Part shown: positions 8,366 through 17,141 of the stretch, piece by piece
How the letters are laid out: each line of letters starts with the position of its first letter
Numbering within the stretch: position 1 is the stretch's first letter
Assembly (NCBI GenBank): GCA_047639675.1
Contig: JBLIOI010000022.1
Location: forward strand, 1-45,741
DNA length: 45,741 nucleotides
Direction: 5' to 3'
DNA from: JABACD01 sp047639675
GTDB taxonomy: Bacteria; Planctomycetota; UBA1135; GCA-002686595
Notes under the pieces: model-generated
What the model saw: the letters and a program-made list of their open reading frames with translations, nothing else
Database searches by the model: none
Told to the model about the DNA's origin: nothing
Made by a program: the position numbers and the translations under genes

Positions 8366-9505
8366 ATGCGCATCGCCATGATTCACTTGCGACACGCCCC
8401 TTCTGGTGGGACTGAGCGCTACATGAATCTCCTGTCTTCGCACCTCGTGGAAGCAGGTCATCAACCGGTAATTGTGTGCCGCAGCCATGCCGCCCCACAT
8501 CACGCTGGAGTCGAGTTCGTCAAACTGCGCCCCTTCTCGATCGGCGGCGCGGCGCGCATGTGGAATTTTGCAGTAGCTGTCGAAAAGCACGTCCAATCGG
8601 CAAATTACGATCTTGTCTACAACCTGGGAAAGACCTGGACGAACGATGTCATCCGTCTAGGCGGCGGTTGTCACGCGAGCTACATGGAACTCGCGCATGA
8701 GGCCACTCGCACGCCCTTTGAACGGCTAATCCGAAAGGGAGTTCGCAAGCACCGCCTGGCACTTGAAATTGAGAGCCGAGCGCTAGCGCCCGGTGCCTAC
8801 AAGCAAGTGATCACTAATTCAGAGATGACTAAGCGGGACGTCATGAAACGTCATAATGTTCCCGACGAGATGGTCCGTGTGATTCACAACGGCGCCGACA
8901 CCGAGCACTTTCATCCACGCTTGCGGGATGGCGCCGGTCGTGCCTTGCGCGAATCACTTGGCTGGAACATGGACAACGAAGTGCTGCTATTCCTTGGCAC
9001 AGGTTACGGTCGCAAGGGCCTCGACCGCGTGCTAGAGGCGGCAGCCAAGCTTGCGCCAAGTCGGCCAGCCATGCGCTTACTGGTGGCTGGGTACGATTCA
9101 TCGCGACCAGCCTGGGAAGCGCGCGCCAAACAGCTGGGTCTGGCGCAATGCACAATTTTCCTCGGAGGCCGCAGCGACCCTGAAATTTGCTACGCAGCGG
9201 CGGATGTCTATGCGTTACCAACTCGCTACGATCCCTTTGCGAACTCCACCGTCGAAGCTCTCGCGAGTGGCTTGCCGACAATCACAACGCCAACCAACGG
9301 CGGCTGTGAGTTGATCGAGGAAGGCAAGAACGGAAGCACTCTATCTCATTTGCCTAACAGCGAAGACTTCGCCCAAGCGATCGCTTATTGGTTCGATAAC
9401 CGTGCCGAGGGATCTGCCCTCGCCAGAGCAACGGCCGTAAAGAACGAAGCCAAGGGAAAACTCGAAGAGACCCGTACCCTGCTCGAAGAGCTAGCCAAAT
9501 CATGA
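8366..9505 (+). CDS. GT4-type (GT-B fold) glycosyltransferase
   Basis: 379 residues. The N-terminal loop HAPSGGTERYMNLL matches the glycine-rich acceptor-side loop of GT4 enzymes. The C-terminal donor domain begins with LLFLGTGYGRKGLDRVLEAA and contains FLGGRSDPEICYAAADV. The E-x7-E-like motif is in DPFANSTVEALASGLP, where nucleotide-sugar binding is expected. It is similar in kind to WaaG/RfaG-type LPS core transferases. It has no signal or membrane segment, so it acts on the cytoplasmic face. The gene sits between the aminotransferase and a phosphatase whose ATG overlaps its TGA, consistent with one operon. Donor and acceptor are unknown. Confidence 0.92.
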   Translation: MRIAMIHLRHAPSGGTERYMNLLSSHLVEAGHQPVIVCRSHAAPHHAGVEFVKLRPFSIGGAARMWNFAVAVEKHVQSANYDLVYNLGKTWTNDVIRLGGGCHASYMELAHEATRTPFERLIRKGVRKHRLALEIESRALAPGAYKQVITNSEMTKRDVMKRHNVPDEMVRVIHNGADTEHFHPRLRDGAGRALRESLGWNMDNEVLLFLGTGYGRKGLDRVLEAAAKLAPSRPAMRLLVAGYDSSRPAWEARAKQLGLAQCTIFLGGRSDPEICYAAADVYALPTRYDPFANSTVEALASGLPTITTPTNGGCELIEEGKNGSTLSHLPNSEDFAQAIAYWFDNRAEGSALARATAVKNEAKGKLEETRTLLEELAKS

Positions 9506-10230
9506 CAACCGACGGAGGACAAGCTGCTGATCGAGCCTTCGATCCGACCACGACTTCGATCATGCCAAGCGAAGTCGTCACACGCGTTCTACTCTTGCGA
9601 CACGGTGAGGTCGAAAACTTCGGTAAGCGTGTTGTGCGCGGACAACTCAATGTGGGTCTATCCGCAGAGGGCTCGCAGCAACATGAGCGTTTGATCGATT
9701 GGATTGAGCGCAATGAAGCGCAACCGGACTATCTCTACACGAGCGACCTAGCGCGCTGTAGTGATTTAGCCGCTCGACTCGAAGCCATTTGGCCGCTGAA
9801 GGCGACCGTGACGAAGCTCTTGCGTGAACAGTGTCTCGGGCGCTGGCAAGGGCGCACCTGGGAAGAAGTCACAGTAGAAGACAGTGCGCTCGTCACAGCT
9901 TATTGGGACGATTACGCAGGCACTGTCCCACCCGAAGGCGAGTCTATGCTGGAGATGGGCAAGCGCGCCGGTGCTTGGCTTGACTCGACCATCGCAAAGA
10001 ACCCAGGGACTAGCATCGTGGCTTGCACGCACATCGGAGTGATCCGTGCGCTCCTCTGCCGCTTGCTGGGCGTGCCCGCAAGTGATGCGCTGCGCTTCGC
10101 CCCCGCCCTGGCTTCTAGCACTGAGGTCCTCATCAGCGAAGCTGGTGCCGTCGTCACGCGCATGGGTGAGCGCCCGTGGATGTGGGGCCCTGACCGGAAG
10201 GACTCTGGCGTGAAGGGTTCAGCGCAATGA
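9502..10230 (+). CDS. Histidine phosphatase (phosphoglycerate mutase-like) family protein
   Basis: 242 residues. The start overlaps the upstream stop as ATGA, and an internal Met21 just before the conserved domain is a possible alternative start. The catalytic RHG motif is LLLRHGEVENF (H34 is the phospho-acceptor), with LGRWQGRTWEEV carrying the usual acid and VACTHIGVIRAL the second His. The branch includes CobC, GpmB and sugar- or nucleotide-phosphate phosphatases. The gene is locked between a glycosyltransferase and a P-loop kinase-like gene, so a role in processing a phosphorylated sugar intermediate is plausible. That role is inferred only from context. Confidence 0.9.
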   Translation: MTTDGGQAADRAFDPTTTSIMPSEVVTRVLLLRHGEVENFGKRVVRGQLNVGLSAEGSQQHERLIDWIERNEAQPDYLYTSDLARCSDLAARLEAIWPLKATVTKLLREQCLGRWQGRTWEEVTVEDSALVTAYWDDYAGTVPPEGESMLEMGKRAGAWLDSTIAKNPGTSIVACTHIGVIRALLCRLLGVPASDALRFAPALASSTEVLISEAGAVVTRMGERPWMWGPDRKDSGVKGSAQ

Positions 10231-10781
10231 GTGCCCTGCGCATTGCCCTCTCCGGTTCTGCCGGCACGGGAAAAACGACTCTTGGCCAGGCTCTAGCAGA
10301 GAATCTCGGTGTGCCATACATCGAAGAGGGTTTTCGCAGGCGCGTCGATGGTGGACTTCAGATGTACAAACTCGACGATCACGCGCGACGTGAATTGATC
10401 GTCGAATTATGGGAAGAGCAGCAGGAACTAGAGCAAAGCGCCAAGTCAGGGTTCGTCAGCGATCGCTCGTGCGTCGACTTCGCGGCCTTTTGGCTGCACT
10501 ACGGTTTGACTGACGCGGAAGAAGAAACCAAGCAATTCATGGGGCGCATGCATTCCGCAGTCAGCCAAGTGGATCGCATCTTGCTATTCCCTTGGGGCGT
10601 TTTGCCGCTGCTCTTCGATGGAGTTCGCTCCACGAATCCATGGCTCCAACTGCGCTACCAGGCTCTGCTCGAGGGATTGCATGGCATGCACACACCTGCG
10701 AGCAAACTGCATCACATTCCAAAGAGCGTCGAATTCGACGAGCGTCTCGCCTACGCCACGCGAGTATCCTGCCAATCATGA
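10227..10781 (+). CDS. P-loop NTPase / kinase-like protein (AAA_28, NadR-kinase-like)
   Basis: 184 residues, starting in an ATGA overlap with the phosphatase gene. The Walker A motif is GSAGTGKTT near the N-terminus, followed by VPYIEEGFRRR. A later block FVSDRSCVDFAAFW has the D-R-S pattern seen in small nucleoside or NadR-type kinases of the AAA_28 group. The protein is short and soluble. It could phosphorylate a nucleoside, sugar or cofactor precursor, and the sequence does not identify the substrate. Its next neighbour, a VOC protein, also starts within its stop codon, so the run is translationally coupled. Confidence 0.85.
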   Translation: MSALRIALSGSAGTGKTTLGQALAENLGVPYIEEGFRRRVDGGLQMYKLDDHARRELIVELWEEQQELEQSAKSGFVSDRSCVDFAAFWLHYGLTDAEEETKQFMGRMHSAVSQVDRILLFPWGVLPLLFDGVRSTNPWLQLRYQALLEGLHGMHTPASKLHHIPKSVEFDERLAYATRVSCQS

Positions 10782-11143
10782 AGCCGCCCCTCTCGATCAG
10801 ATTTTGTGCCATCAGTCCCGAAGCCAACGAACTCGTCGAGTTCCTAGGTCTAGGACTCGGGCTGCCGTGCGTCGCCAAACCGCTCAGCGAGGATCCCGAA
10901 GCTGTCACCGGTGGAATCTTCCACGCTGGGGAGAGTCGGATCGAGGTATGGCCCGAAGGAGAACAACTACCTGCGGGCATCATGCTGCAAGTGGTCGTCG
11001 AAGACGCTGATGCCGTTGCTGAGCATGCGCGCGCCAATGGTTTGCATCCGAAGGGCCCCATGGAAGCGAGTGGCGAGAAGATCTACTACTTGATGGCGCC
11101 CGGCGGTTTGGCCATGACCTTTCAAAGTAAATTGCCCGAATGA
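10778..11143 (+). CDS. VOC superfamily (glyoxalase/bleomycin-resistance-like) protein
   Basis: 121 residues from the ATG at 10778, which overlaps the preceding TGA. One vicinal-oxygen-chelate-like unit is visible: an opening LSIRFCAISPEANELVEFLG, a central GIMLQVVVEDADAVAEHARA and a closing LMAPGGLAMTFQSK. A metal-ligand His or Glu set is not obvious, so it may bind rather than convert its ligand. It is the last member of the coupled run that starts with the DegT aminotransferase. A 240-bp spacer follows before the HDOD gene. Confidence 0.75.
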   Translation: MKPPLSIRFCAISPEANELVEFLGLGLGLPCVAKPLSEDPEAVTGGIFHAGESRIEVWPEGEQLPAGIMLQVVVEDADAVAEHARANGLHPKGPMEASGEKIYYLMAPGGLAMTFQSKLPE

Positions 11144-11281
11144 GGGAGATCAACCTCCTCCCCGGAGGCCAAGAAGCGGGATGCGGAAATCTATTCGCAC
11201 CTCATAGAACAGCACCAGGACATTCGGGGCGAGAACAGTCAAGGTTCCGCACCACGATCTCCCGATAAGCGAAAGAAGCAT

Positions 11282-11335
11282 GTCAGTTCATCCTGACTGG
11301 CGTAGCTGGCGACATCCTTGTCGGATATGCGCTAC
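11282..11335 (+). promoter_or_regulatory. Structured leader upstream of the HDOD gene (two hairpins)
   Basis: Two consecutive hairpins end 49 nt before the HDOD start. The first is GTCAG/CTGAC around a 6-nt loop (11282-11297). The second is a two-tier stem, outer GTAGC/GCTAC and inner CGACA/TGTCG around TCCT (11302-11335). It may be a 5'-UTR element or a terminator for the upstream run. It does not match a riboswitch consensus I can recall. Confidence 0.35.
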
Positions 11336-11384
11336 CGAAAAACTCTCCTTCTCTTGATAGCGAGCCTATCCAGCTTCCCTAAAA

Positions 11385-12236
11385 ATGAGCACAGCCCGAG
11401 CTAAGAAAGTCATCAAAGACAACCTGAGCATTCCCACGCTCCCCGCCGTTGTCCAGAGGGTCAGTGCCATGGTCGAAGACCCTAAAATTGGGGTTGGCGA
11501 AATCGGAACTCAAATATCAACGGACGCACCACTGGCCGCCAAGGTGCTACGAATCGCTAACAGCGCATTCTACGGACTGCGCGAGCGCTGCCTCTCCGCC
11601 GAACAAGCGGCCTCCGTACTCGGGGCCCGCGTCCTCAAGAACGTCGTGACGCAAGCGGCAGTGATGGCCAAGTTCTCGCACCTGGAAGGGCACCCGGAAT
11701 TCGACATCAACGAGATGTGGCAGCACGCAAGCATGACAGCCCACGCCTGCTCAACAATAGCTAAACGCTGCAAGAACGCTGTTGAACTCACACCGGAAGA
11801 GTTCCATATTTGCGGCCTATTGCACGATTTAGGCAAGGTTGTAATGCTCGATGGAATGGGTGATAAGTATATCGACGCCTTCCTTCAAGCTAAGACGACG
11901 GGCACCCCGCTACACTTCGTTGAGACCGAACTGTGCGGCTTCAATCATACCGATGTAGGCGCCGTCGTCGCCAAACACTGGTCCCTGCCGGATGCTGTCA
12001 TCGCCGCGATTCACTATCACCATGGGCCGCGTGAAAACATCAGCGCCGACCCCGTCATTGCGTTGGTCGCGAATGCAAATTTGGTATGCCACCGAGTAGC
12101 AGACGGGCACCTGGAAGCTGCGGAGCTAACCTTCGACGATCAGACCATGGAGTTCTTGGGCATCGACCCGCGCGTAGTCCCTGGGATTATTCAGGACATC
12201 CACGAGGCTTTTTCAGCCAATTCGGAAGCCGCCTAA
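11385..12236 (+). CDS. HDOD domain signalling protein
   Basis: 283 residues, almost all one HDOD domain. It opens with IPTLPAVVQRVSAMVEDP and DAPLAAKVLRIANSAFYGL, the typical HDOD N-terminal helices. The HD pair is retained in HICGLLHDLGKVVML, followed by AAIHYHHGP. HDOD proteins are regulators related to HD phosphohydrolases and often occur with two-component or cyclic-di-GMP systems; most have no shown enzyme activity. No receiver or effector domain is fused. It is a single gene with a structured leader and a long non-coding gap after it. An HD-GYP response regulator lies 5 kb downstream on the same strand. Confidence 0.92.
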   Translation: MSTARAKKVIKDNLSIPTLPAVVQRVSAMVEDPKIGVGEIGTQISTDAPLAAKVLRIANSAFYGLRERCLSAEQAASVLGARVLKNVVTQAAVMAKFSHLEGHPEFDINEMWQHASMTAHACSTIAKRCKNAVELTPEEFHICGLLHDLGKVVMLDGMGDKYIDAFLQAKTTGTPLHFVETELCGFNHTDVGAVVAKHWSLPDAVIAAIHYHHGPRENISADPVIALVANANLVCHRVADGHLEAAELTFDDQTMEFLGIDPRVVPGIIQDIHEAFSANSEAA

Positions 12237-12899
12237 CGAGAGGAAGTGGCAACCAGGCGCTCCTTGGATCACGTGATAGCCACCGAGCGCGATGCACAAC
12301 CGGCCACTTCACCGTGCGTGCCCTCCGCTACTGTTTGATTCTTAGAACCACTCAATCTCTCGCCAAAAATCGTCGTGAGATTGTCCGGCATGTGATGAGT
12401 AATAACGACTTGAACTTACAAGTCGCTGGGTAGACCCGAAACCACTTCGGCAAGATCGTTCGGCCAACCCGTAGAAGACTTGATCGAAGCAATCTGGATC
12501 GGATGGCGCGGCTTGCTGGCATGTAAACAGTGGGCAGAGTCGCGAACTTCCCCCCAACGAGCGCGCGGAACGAATAGCTATGGGGACATGGAATTGGTAA
12601 AGCGCCATCTCTAGATTGAGCGAGCCAGCCATCCGTATGGGGCTATTCGGAGATCACCAATCGTGCGCTTTGGTTGAGCTAAGAGTGCTCGCTCAGCTCA
12701 AATCCACCCTTGAGTGAGATAGAACCACCGTAATCGCCACATCGGCCCTGCTAGAAATCTGCGGAGTAACCCGGAGAGCATTTCTTCGGGTGTTATTCAA
12801 GAACCAGCCTAGCAGCATCCGATCAAGGGATGGGTACAGCCATGTCCTCGATATGGCGAGCCCTGCGTCTTCGTCTCTAAGGCGCCCCAACGCGACTCT
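12237..12899. other. 663-bp non-coding gap between HDOD and minor-pilin genes
   Basis: No open frame here looks like protein; the short ones lack family features and codon bias. A perfect 7-bp hairpin (CGACTTG, 6-nt loop, CAAGTCG) lies at 12406-12425. A weaker stem ACCCG/CGGGT sits at 12769-12791, about 110 nt before the pilin start. The region must hold the promoter of the pilin cassette and could hide a small RNA. I see no repeat, attachment site or tRNA. Confidence 0.5.
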
Positions 12900-13490
12900 A
12901 TGAACATCCGCTTAGCCCTCTATCGCTCATGTTTACAGGCTGCAGCTCGTCAATCTGACAAGCGCGGCTTCTCCTTGCTTGAGGTGATGATCGCCATGAC
13001 GATCCTCACCGTGTGCTGTGGAATGCTGACAAGCACGATCACGGGGACGATGCAACACAAGCGGATCAATCGAGAACGCCAAATCGCTGTGGAAGCCGCG
13101 CGGGCCGTAATCGAGGATCTCCACAACGTGGACTTCTACGACGCATACTGGACCTACAACCAGGATGGCACTGATGACGAAGGTGGTGAAGGAACAGCCC
13201 CCGGCTCGCACTTTGCTGTCCCTGGATTAGATCCAGTGGACGGCGATCTTGATGGTTTCGTTGGCGAAATTCTCCTTCCCGGAAAAACAGCAGTACTGTT
13301 GGAAAACGCTGAGAATGCCATGCTCGGCTTGCCGCGCGATCTGAACGGCGACCTCATAATTGACGAACGGGATCACTCTAGCGACTATCTGATTTTACCC
13401 GTAGTGGTCAAAATCAACTGGAAGAGCGGGAAACGAACGCACGAGTTCAAGCTCTGCACGATGCTGGCTGACATCAGGAAAACTGAATGA
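12900..13490 (+). CDS. Type IV minor pilin / pseudopilin, PilV-like
   Basis: 196 residues with a class III signal: KRG|FSLLEVMIAMTILTV, predicted to be cut after Gly23, with the conserved Glu at +5 (residue 28). The hydrophobic helix that follows anchors and assembles the subunit. The C-terminal part has aspartate-rich loops (DPVDGDLDGF, DLNGDLIIDERDH) that may bind calcium. It opens a cassette of three prepilin-like genes in PilV, PilW, PilX order, which resembles the minor-pilin set that primes type IV pili or type II secretion pseudopili. The prepilin peptidase and assembly ATPase are not in the window. Confidence 0.85.
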   Translation: MNIRLALYRSCLQAAARQSDKRGFSLLEVMIAMTILTVCCGMLTSTITGTMQHKRINRERQIAVEAARAVIEDLHNVDFYDAYWTYNQDGTDDEGGEGTAPGSHFAVPGLDPVDGDLDGFVGEILLPGKTAVLLENAENAMLGLPRDLNGDLIIDERDHSSDYLILPVVVKINWKSGKRTHEFKLCTMLADIRKTE

Positions 13491-14089
13491 GGCTCTGTGC
13501 TAAGTTCAACCGCAAGTCAGGCCTAAGCCTCTTGGAAGCCATGATTGTTCTGGCTGCAACCGCGCTGTTGCTCGGCAACATCGCCATGGTTCAAACTGCC
13601 AGTGGAGACGCGCATGAGTCCAGTATCTTCAGCAGCGCGCTTGAGGACCAAGCTGAAACTACGATGGATCGTATCGCGCTAGCCATCATGTCCACGAGCA
13701 TCGAAGATCTCGACGACGTGTTGAGCGCACCGAGCTTTGTGAGCTCAATTGACTACGAAGTCGTCACCGATGTAGTCGACGGCCAACCTATCGTTGGAAC
13801 ACCCGAGCGGATCGAGTTTGACATGCCCAGGGGTAGGGTCATCTGGAAGCGAGAACCAGACAGCGACGACGAACTCGAAGTCACCTGGGCCAAGTACGTA
13901 CCCGGATTGCTCGAAGGCGAGGAGCCCAACGGCATAGACGACAACGGCAACGGCATGGAAGACGAGAGCGGCCTCGCATTCAACTTGAACATCAAACAGA
14001 TCACCGTGCGCCTTACTCTTAGACGAGTAGACAGCAACGGAATCGAGTACACGAAGACCCGCAGTAGGCGGGTCACTTGCAGGAATTAG
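13487..14089 (+). CDS. Type IV minor pilin / pseudopilin, PilW-like
   Basis: 200 residues, coupled to the preceding gene by an ATGA overlap. The prepilin signal is KSG|LSLLEAMIVLAATAL: cleavage after Gly12 and Glu at +5. The mature part contains an acidic loop PNGIDDNGNGMEDESG of the kind seen in calcium-binding pilin-like proteins. It likely co-assembles with the PilV-like and PilX-like neighbours at a pilus or pseudopilus tip. Only the N-terminal signature is diagnostic; the rest is too divergent to assign a precise subunit. Confidence 0.83.
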   Translation: MRLCAKFNRKSGLSLLEAMIVLAATALLLGNIAMVQTASGDAHESSIFSSALEDQAETTMDRIALAIMSTSIEDLDDVLSAPSFVSSIDYEVVTDVVDGQPIVGTPERIEFDMPRGRVIWKREPDSDDELEVTWAKYVPGLLEGEEPNGIDDNGNGMEDESGLAFNLNIKQITVRLTLRRVDSNGIEYTKTRSRRVTCRN

Positions 14090-14101
14090 GGAGACTCTGC
14101 T

Positions 14102-15691
14102 GTGAAATCATCTATTCGGAACATACGTCGGCTACGCGCTCACCCGAGCCGCCGGGGCAATTTGCTTGTGGTGTCCATCGTCTTTGTAATGGTCGTCGCC
14201 AGCATGGGCATGGTCTTGCTCCAGACGCATACGTCCCAGGCTCGGCGCCAGACGTCGGCCACGGATCAGAAACGAGCCATGTACATCGCGGAAGCGGGAC
14301 TGGCTGAGGCCTACATGGCAGTGGCACAAGGGAAGAACGGTAACGTCGGGACGGAAGATTTACCGGCAGTCTATGCCGACGGAATCTTTTGGGTGGAAGC
14401 CACCAACGAGACAGAAAACAGAGTGGGCTTGATCAGCACTGGTTTGTGCGGAATCGGCCGGTTTGCTCTGTCTATTGTCCTGGAGCGCCAAATGGACCCG
14501 CTCGCCTCCCTGGGCTTCTATGCTAGTGGCGACATTGTTGTTGGCAAGGGCGCTCTCATCGATGGCTTCGACTCCTCAATCGGAACTCTGCCTGAGCAGT
14601 ACGACTTGACTCTACGCGGCGACACAACTGGCGCTGGCGCACAACTCAATGCAGGCGGAGACATCACATTTGAATTTGCCTCGGGAAGCCTGAATGGCGG
14701 CACAGGAGAGACGGTGCTATACGGAGATGCACATCCGGGCCCTCAAGGCGTTATCTCTCAGGCAGACAGCATCACGATCACCGGCACAACGACCCCGCTG
14801 CGAAGCGCGATCACACTCTCCACTGCCGAGACGCCAGAACTAACCGCTCGCGGTTCTTCGCTTCCCAGTCATCCAGGCATCACTATATTTTCAGGCGAGC
14901 ACAAGACAACAATCGCCAAGGTTGGCGCGCGCAACAAGCTCCGAATCGTAGGACCCGCAATGGTCATCTTTGATGAGCTACATGTGATAGCGGGCGGCGA
15001 CCTTGAAATAGATGCAACCAATGGGCAAGTTGTCCTATACGTTGAGGACTACATAAGCATCGCCGAAGGCAGCTCGATCACGAACACTTCCGCTGACCCC
15101 ACGGGCCTAGTCATTTTCGCCAACGGCGAAGAATGGATCGATCGCGATGGTGATGACATTCCGGACGATCCTGTGTCTTTTACGCCAACGAGTGCCTTCT
15201 ATGGCTATCTGTACGCGCCAAACTCTGACATAACGGTCAACAGCAACATGCATGTGGTCGGCGGTATCGCATGCAAGAACCTAACGCTTGAGGACGGCGC
15301 GCGCCTGACTTTTGACATGGCGCTGGCCTCAAGCGAGGTGACCGCAACCGGAACCCCGAAGCTGATTGCCTGGCGTATCGTCTCACTCCCTGACGCGGAA
15401 ATCGTCAAGACTAAGATCGACCCCTTCATCAAGTTGGCCGCGCTTGGGATCACTCCAGTCAAGAGCAGTGACGCCGCCCTCGACAAGTACATCCACATCA
15501 AGTACTACGACACTTTGGGCAATCCTCAATCGTATGAAGGACCGGTTTCGGGTCTCGACTCTACCGACATTCGTGATGCCATCCTCTGCATCTGGGATGA
15601 CGACCCAGTGATCGGTGACGAAGGACGCACGTGGTGTGTACCAAGTACGCTCAAGCTTAAAGTAGGAAGAAACGCGACCCTCTCTAGATAG
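14102..15691 (+). CDS. PilX-like prepilin-associated protein with long beta-rich domain
   Basis: 529 residues from a GTG start with a good ribosome site, AGGGAG, 8 nt upstream. The N-terminus (SRRGNLLVVSIVFVMVVASM) is a single membrane helix followed by RAMYIAEAGLAEAYMAV, the AEAG motif typical of PilX-like proteins. It lacks the +5 Glu. The long remainder is rich in Gly/Thr/Asp beta structure, with GYLYAPNSDITVNSNMHVVG as in DUF7305-type domains. The length is well above classic PilX, so it probably displays a large extracellular module. It is the third gene of the minor-pilin cassette. Confidence 0.8.
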   Translation: MKSSIRNIRRLRAHPSRRGNLLVVSIVFVMVVASMGMVLLQTHTSQARRQTSATDQKRAMYIAEAGLAEAYMAVAQGKNGNVGTEDLPAVYADGIFWVEATNETENRVGLISTGLCGIGRFALSIVLERQMDPLASLGFYASGDIVVGKGALIDGFDSSIGTLPEQYDLTLRGDTTGAGAQLNAGGDITFEFASGSLNGGTGETVLYGDAHPGPQGVISQADSITITGTTTPLRSAITLSTAETPELTARGSSLPSHPGITIFSGEHKTTIAKVGARNKLRIVGPAMVIFDELHVIAGGDLEIDATNGQVVLYVEDYISIAEGSSITNTSADPTGLVIFANGEEWIDRDGDDIPDDPVSFTPTSAFYGYLYAPNSDITVNSNMHVVGGIACKNLTLEDGARLTFDMALASSEVTATGTPKLIAWRIVSLPDAEIVKTKIDPFIKLAALGITPVKSSDAALDKYIHIKYYDTLGNPQSYEGPVSGLDSTDIRDAILCIWDDDPVIGDEGRTWCVPSTLKLKVGRNATLSR

Positions 15692-15743
15692 TCAACGGAC
15701 GGACTCTGGGTTGCTCTATACCCCAGATCCGAGCAACAGAATC

Positions 15744-17090
15744 ATGCACCACTCCCTGAATCGATCACAACACCACAGCTTACTCAGCTGGTTCGCGGCA
15801 CTTGCACTGCTTGCAAGTATCGCGAATGCACATGCAATTGTAGGTCAGGGTGATTCGGAGAAAATTACTCGATACGGCTTCTCAAGAGTCGTCGACGAGT
15901 TGGGAGCATCTTCGTCTGTCACATCTGAAGCCCTCCTGCATGCGCTACTCGTCGGGGGACCGCTAGCACTACCCGAGTTGAACGATGCACTGGAATCGGA
16001 TGCCGAGAAATTCTTAGCCGAAGACCAAGAGCTCCATCCTAATTGGCGCTCTACCTATCAATTGGCCCTGGACACCCTGCCGCAGTGGGTGGATCGGTAC
16101 GTAGAGCCAAGCGCGGAGATATCGCGGGCCGATCAATTGAGCCTAGAAATAGCGCTCCGCGTGCTCGAGTCTTCCAAAGCCGACAATGCCCTCGACCAAG
16201 CGATAGCGCTAATAACGCCCAAGGACCACCAAGTAACCTCTGGCCAGCAATCGCAAAAGCTACTCGAGAGGACCATTGCTTTCCGACTTGCAAACAATCC
16301 TTCCGAAGCGAGTCAGTTGCGTGAGACGATCAAGGTCACTCCGACCGAACTGCTTCCAACAATTGTCAGGGCGATTGGAAAAGCTCCTTCAGCAGAAGCC
16401 ACCAAGCTCCTAACACACCTTCTTCACGCCTATCCAGACTTGGATCTATTGATCCTCGCTGAACTTGGACGAGTGTTTGAGGTCACGCGCGAAGCCTTCG
16501 ACATCACCGTCGAGATGCGGGTTGGACTACATATCGTTTCTCCCAAGGTGGCGCTGCGGCGTGAAGCCTGCTTACTCGCAGGGCGACTGGAGCTACTCCA
16601 CATGATCCCCCAGTTGATCGAGCTACTGACCGACAAAGATGGCGGAGTTTGCGCCAACGCTTACTGGTCTCTGAAGCGCGTGACTGGAAAGAAGCTGAAA
16701 GCCGAGCCAGATCGGTGGAGCAACTGGTACGACGCGGAAGAGAGTTGGTGGAACGACGACGCTCAGGCGGCATTCTCACAATTATCTAACGCCCGACCAT
16801 TCGAAGTTTCTCAAGGCATTCGCGCCCTTTCAGGCCACCGCCTCTACCGACACGAGATCGCTGCAGAGTTGTTGGTCTTGCTCGATCACGAAAAACCGTC
16901 GATCGTGGCACAAAGCTGCGCCGCTCTTGGAGTGCTGCGTTCAGGAAGTGCTGTGCCCGAACTGCGCGGCGTTCTATCGCACGAAGTCGAGAAAACTCGG
17001 GATGCTGCTTGGCAAGCGCTCAAACTAATAACAGGGAGGGACGACCTGCCTCCCGAATCCAGCGCTTGGGAACTCCCCAGGCTTCAGTAG
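15744..17090 (+). CDS. Exported HEAT-repeat protein
   Basis: 448 residues from the ATG at 15744. A TTG at 15711 would add 11 residues, but the ATG gives the better signal peptide (HSLLSWFAALALLASIANAHA). The C-terminal half holds HEAT repeats: REACLLAGRLELLHMIPQLI, then a conserved unit with the aromatic WSNWYDAEESWW, then IVAQSCAALGVLRSGSAVPE and KTRDAAWQALKLITG. HEAT repeats form protein-binding solenoids. It lies 52 nt after the PilX-like gene on the same strand, so it may be an envelope partner of the pilin cassette. That link is by position only. Confidence 0.8.
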   Translation: MHHSLNRSQHHSLLSWFAALALLASIANAHAIVGQGDSEKITRYGFSRVVDELGASSSVTSEALLHALLVGGPLALPELNDALESDAEKFLAEDQELHPNWRSTYQLALDTLPQWVDRYVEPSAEISRADQLSLEIALRVLESSKADNALDQAIALITPKDHQVTSGQQSQKLLERTIAFRLANNPSEASQLRETIKVTPTELLPTIVRAIGKAPSAEATKLLTHLLHAYPDLDLLILAELGRVFEVTREAFDITVEMRVGLHIVSPKVALRREACLLAGRLELLHMIPQLIELLTDKDGGVCANAYWSLKRVTGKKLKAEPDRWSNWYDAEESWWNDDAQAAFSQLSNARPFEVSQGIRALSGHRLYRHEIAAELLVLLDHEKPSIVAQSCAALGVLRSGSAVPELRGVLSHEVEKTRDAAWQALKLITGRDDLPPESSAWELPRLQ

Positions 17091-17116
17091 GCGCACTCCA
17101 AACAAGTGCTGATCTG

Positions 17117-17141
17117 CTTCTCGCCTTCGGCTAGAGAGAAG
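17117..17141 (+). terminator. Hairpin after the HEAT-repeat gene
   Basis: CTTCTC pairs with GAGAAG, with an inner GCC/GGC step and a 3-nt loop, beginning 27 nt after the HEAT-repeat stop. No T-tract follows, so termination is plausible but not certain. Confidence 0.4.
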
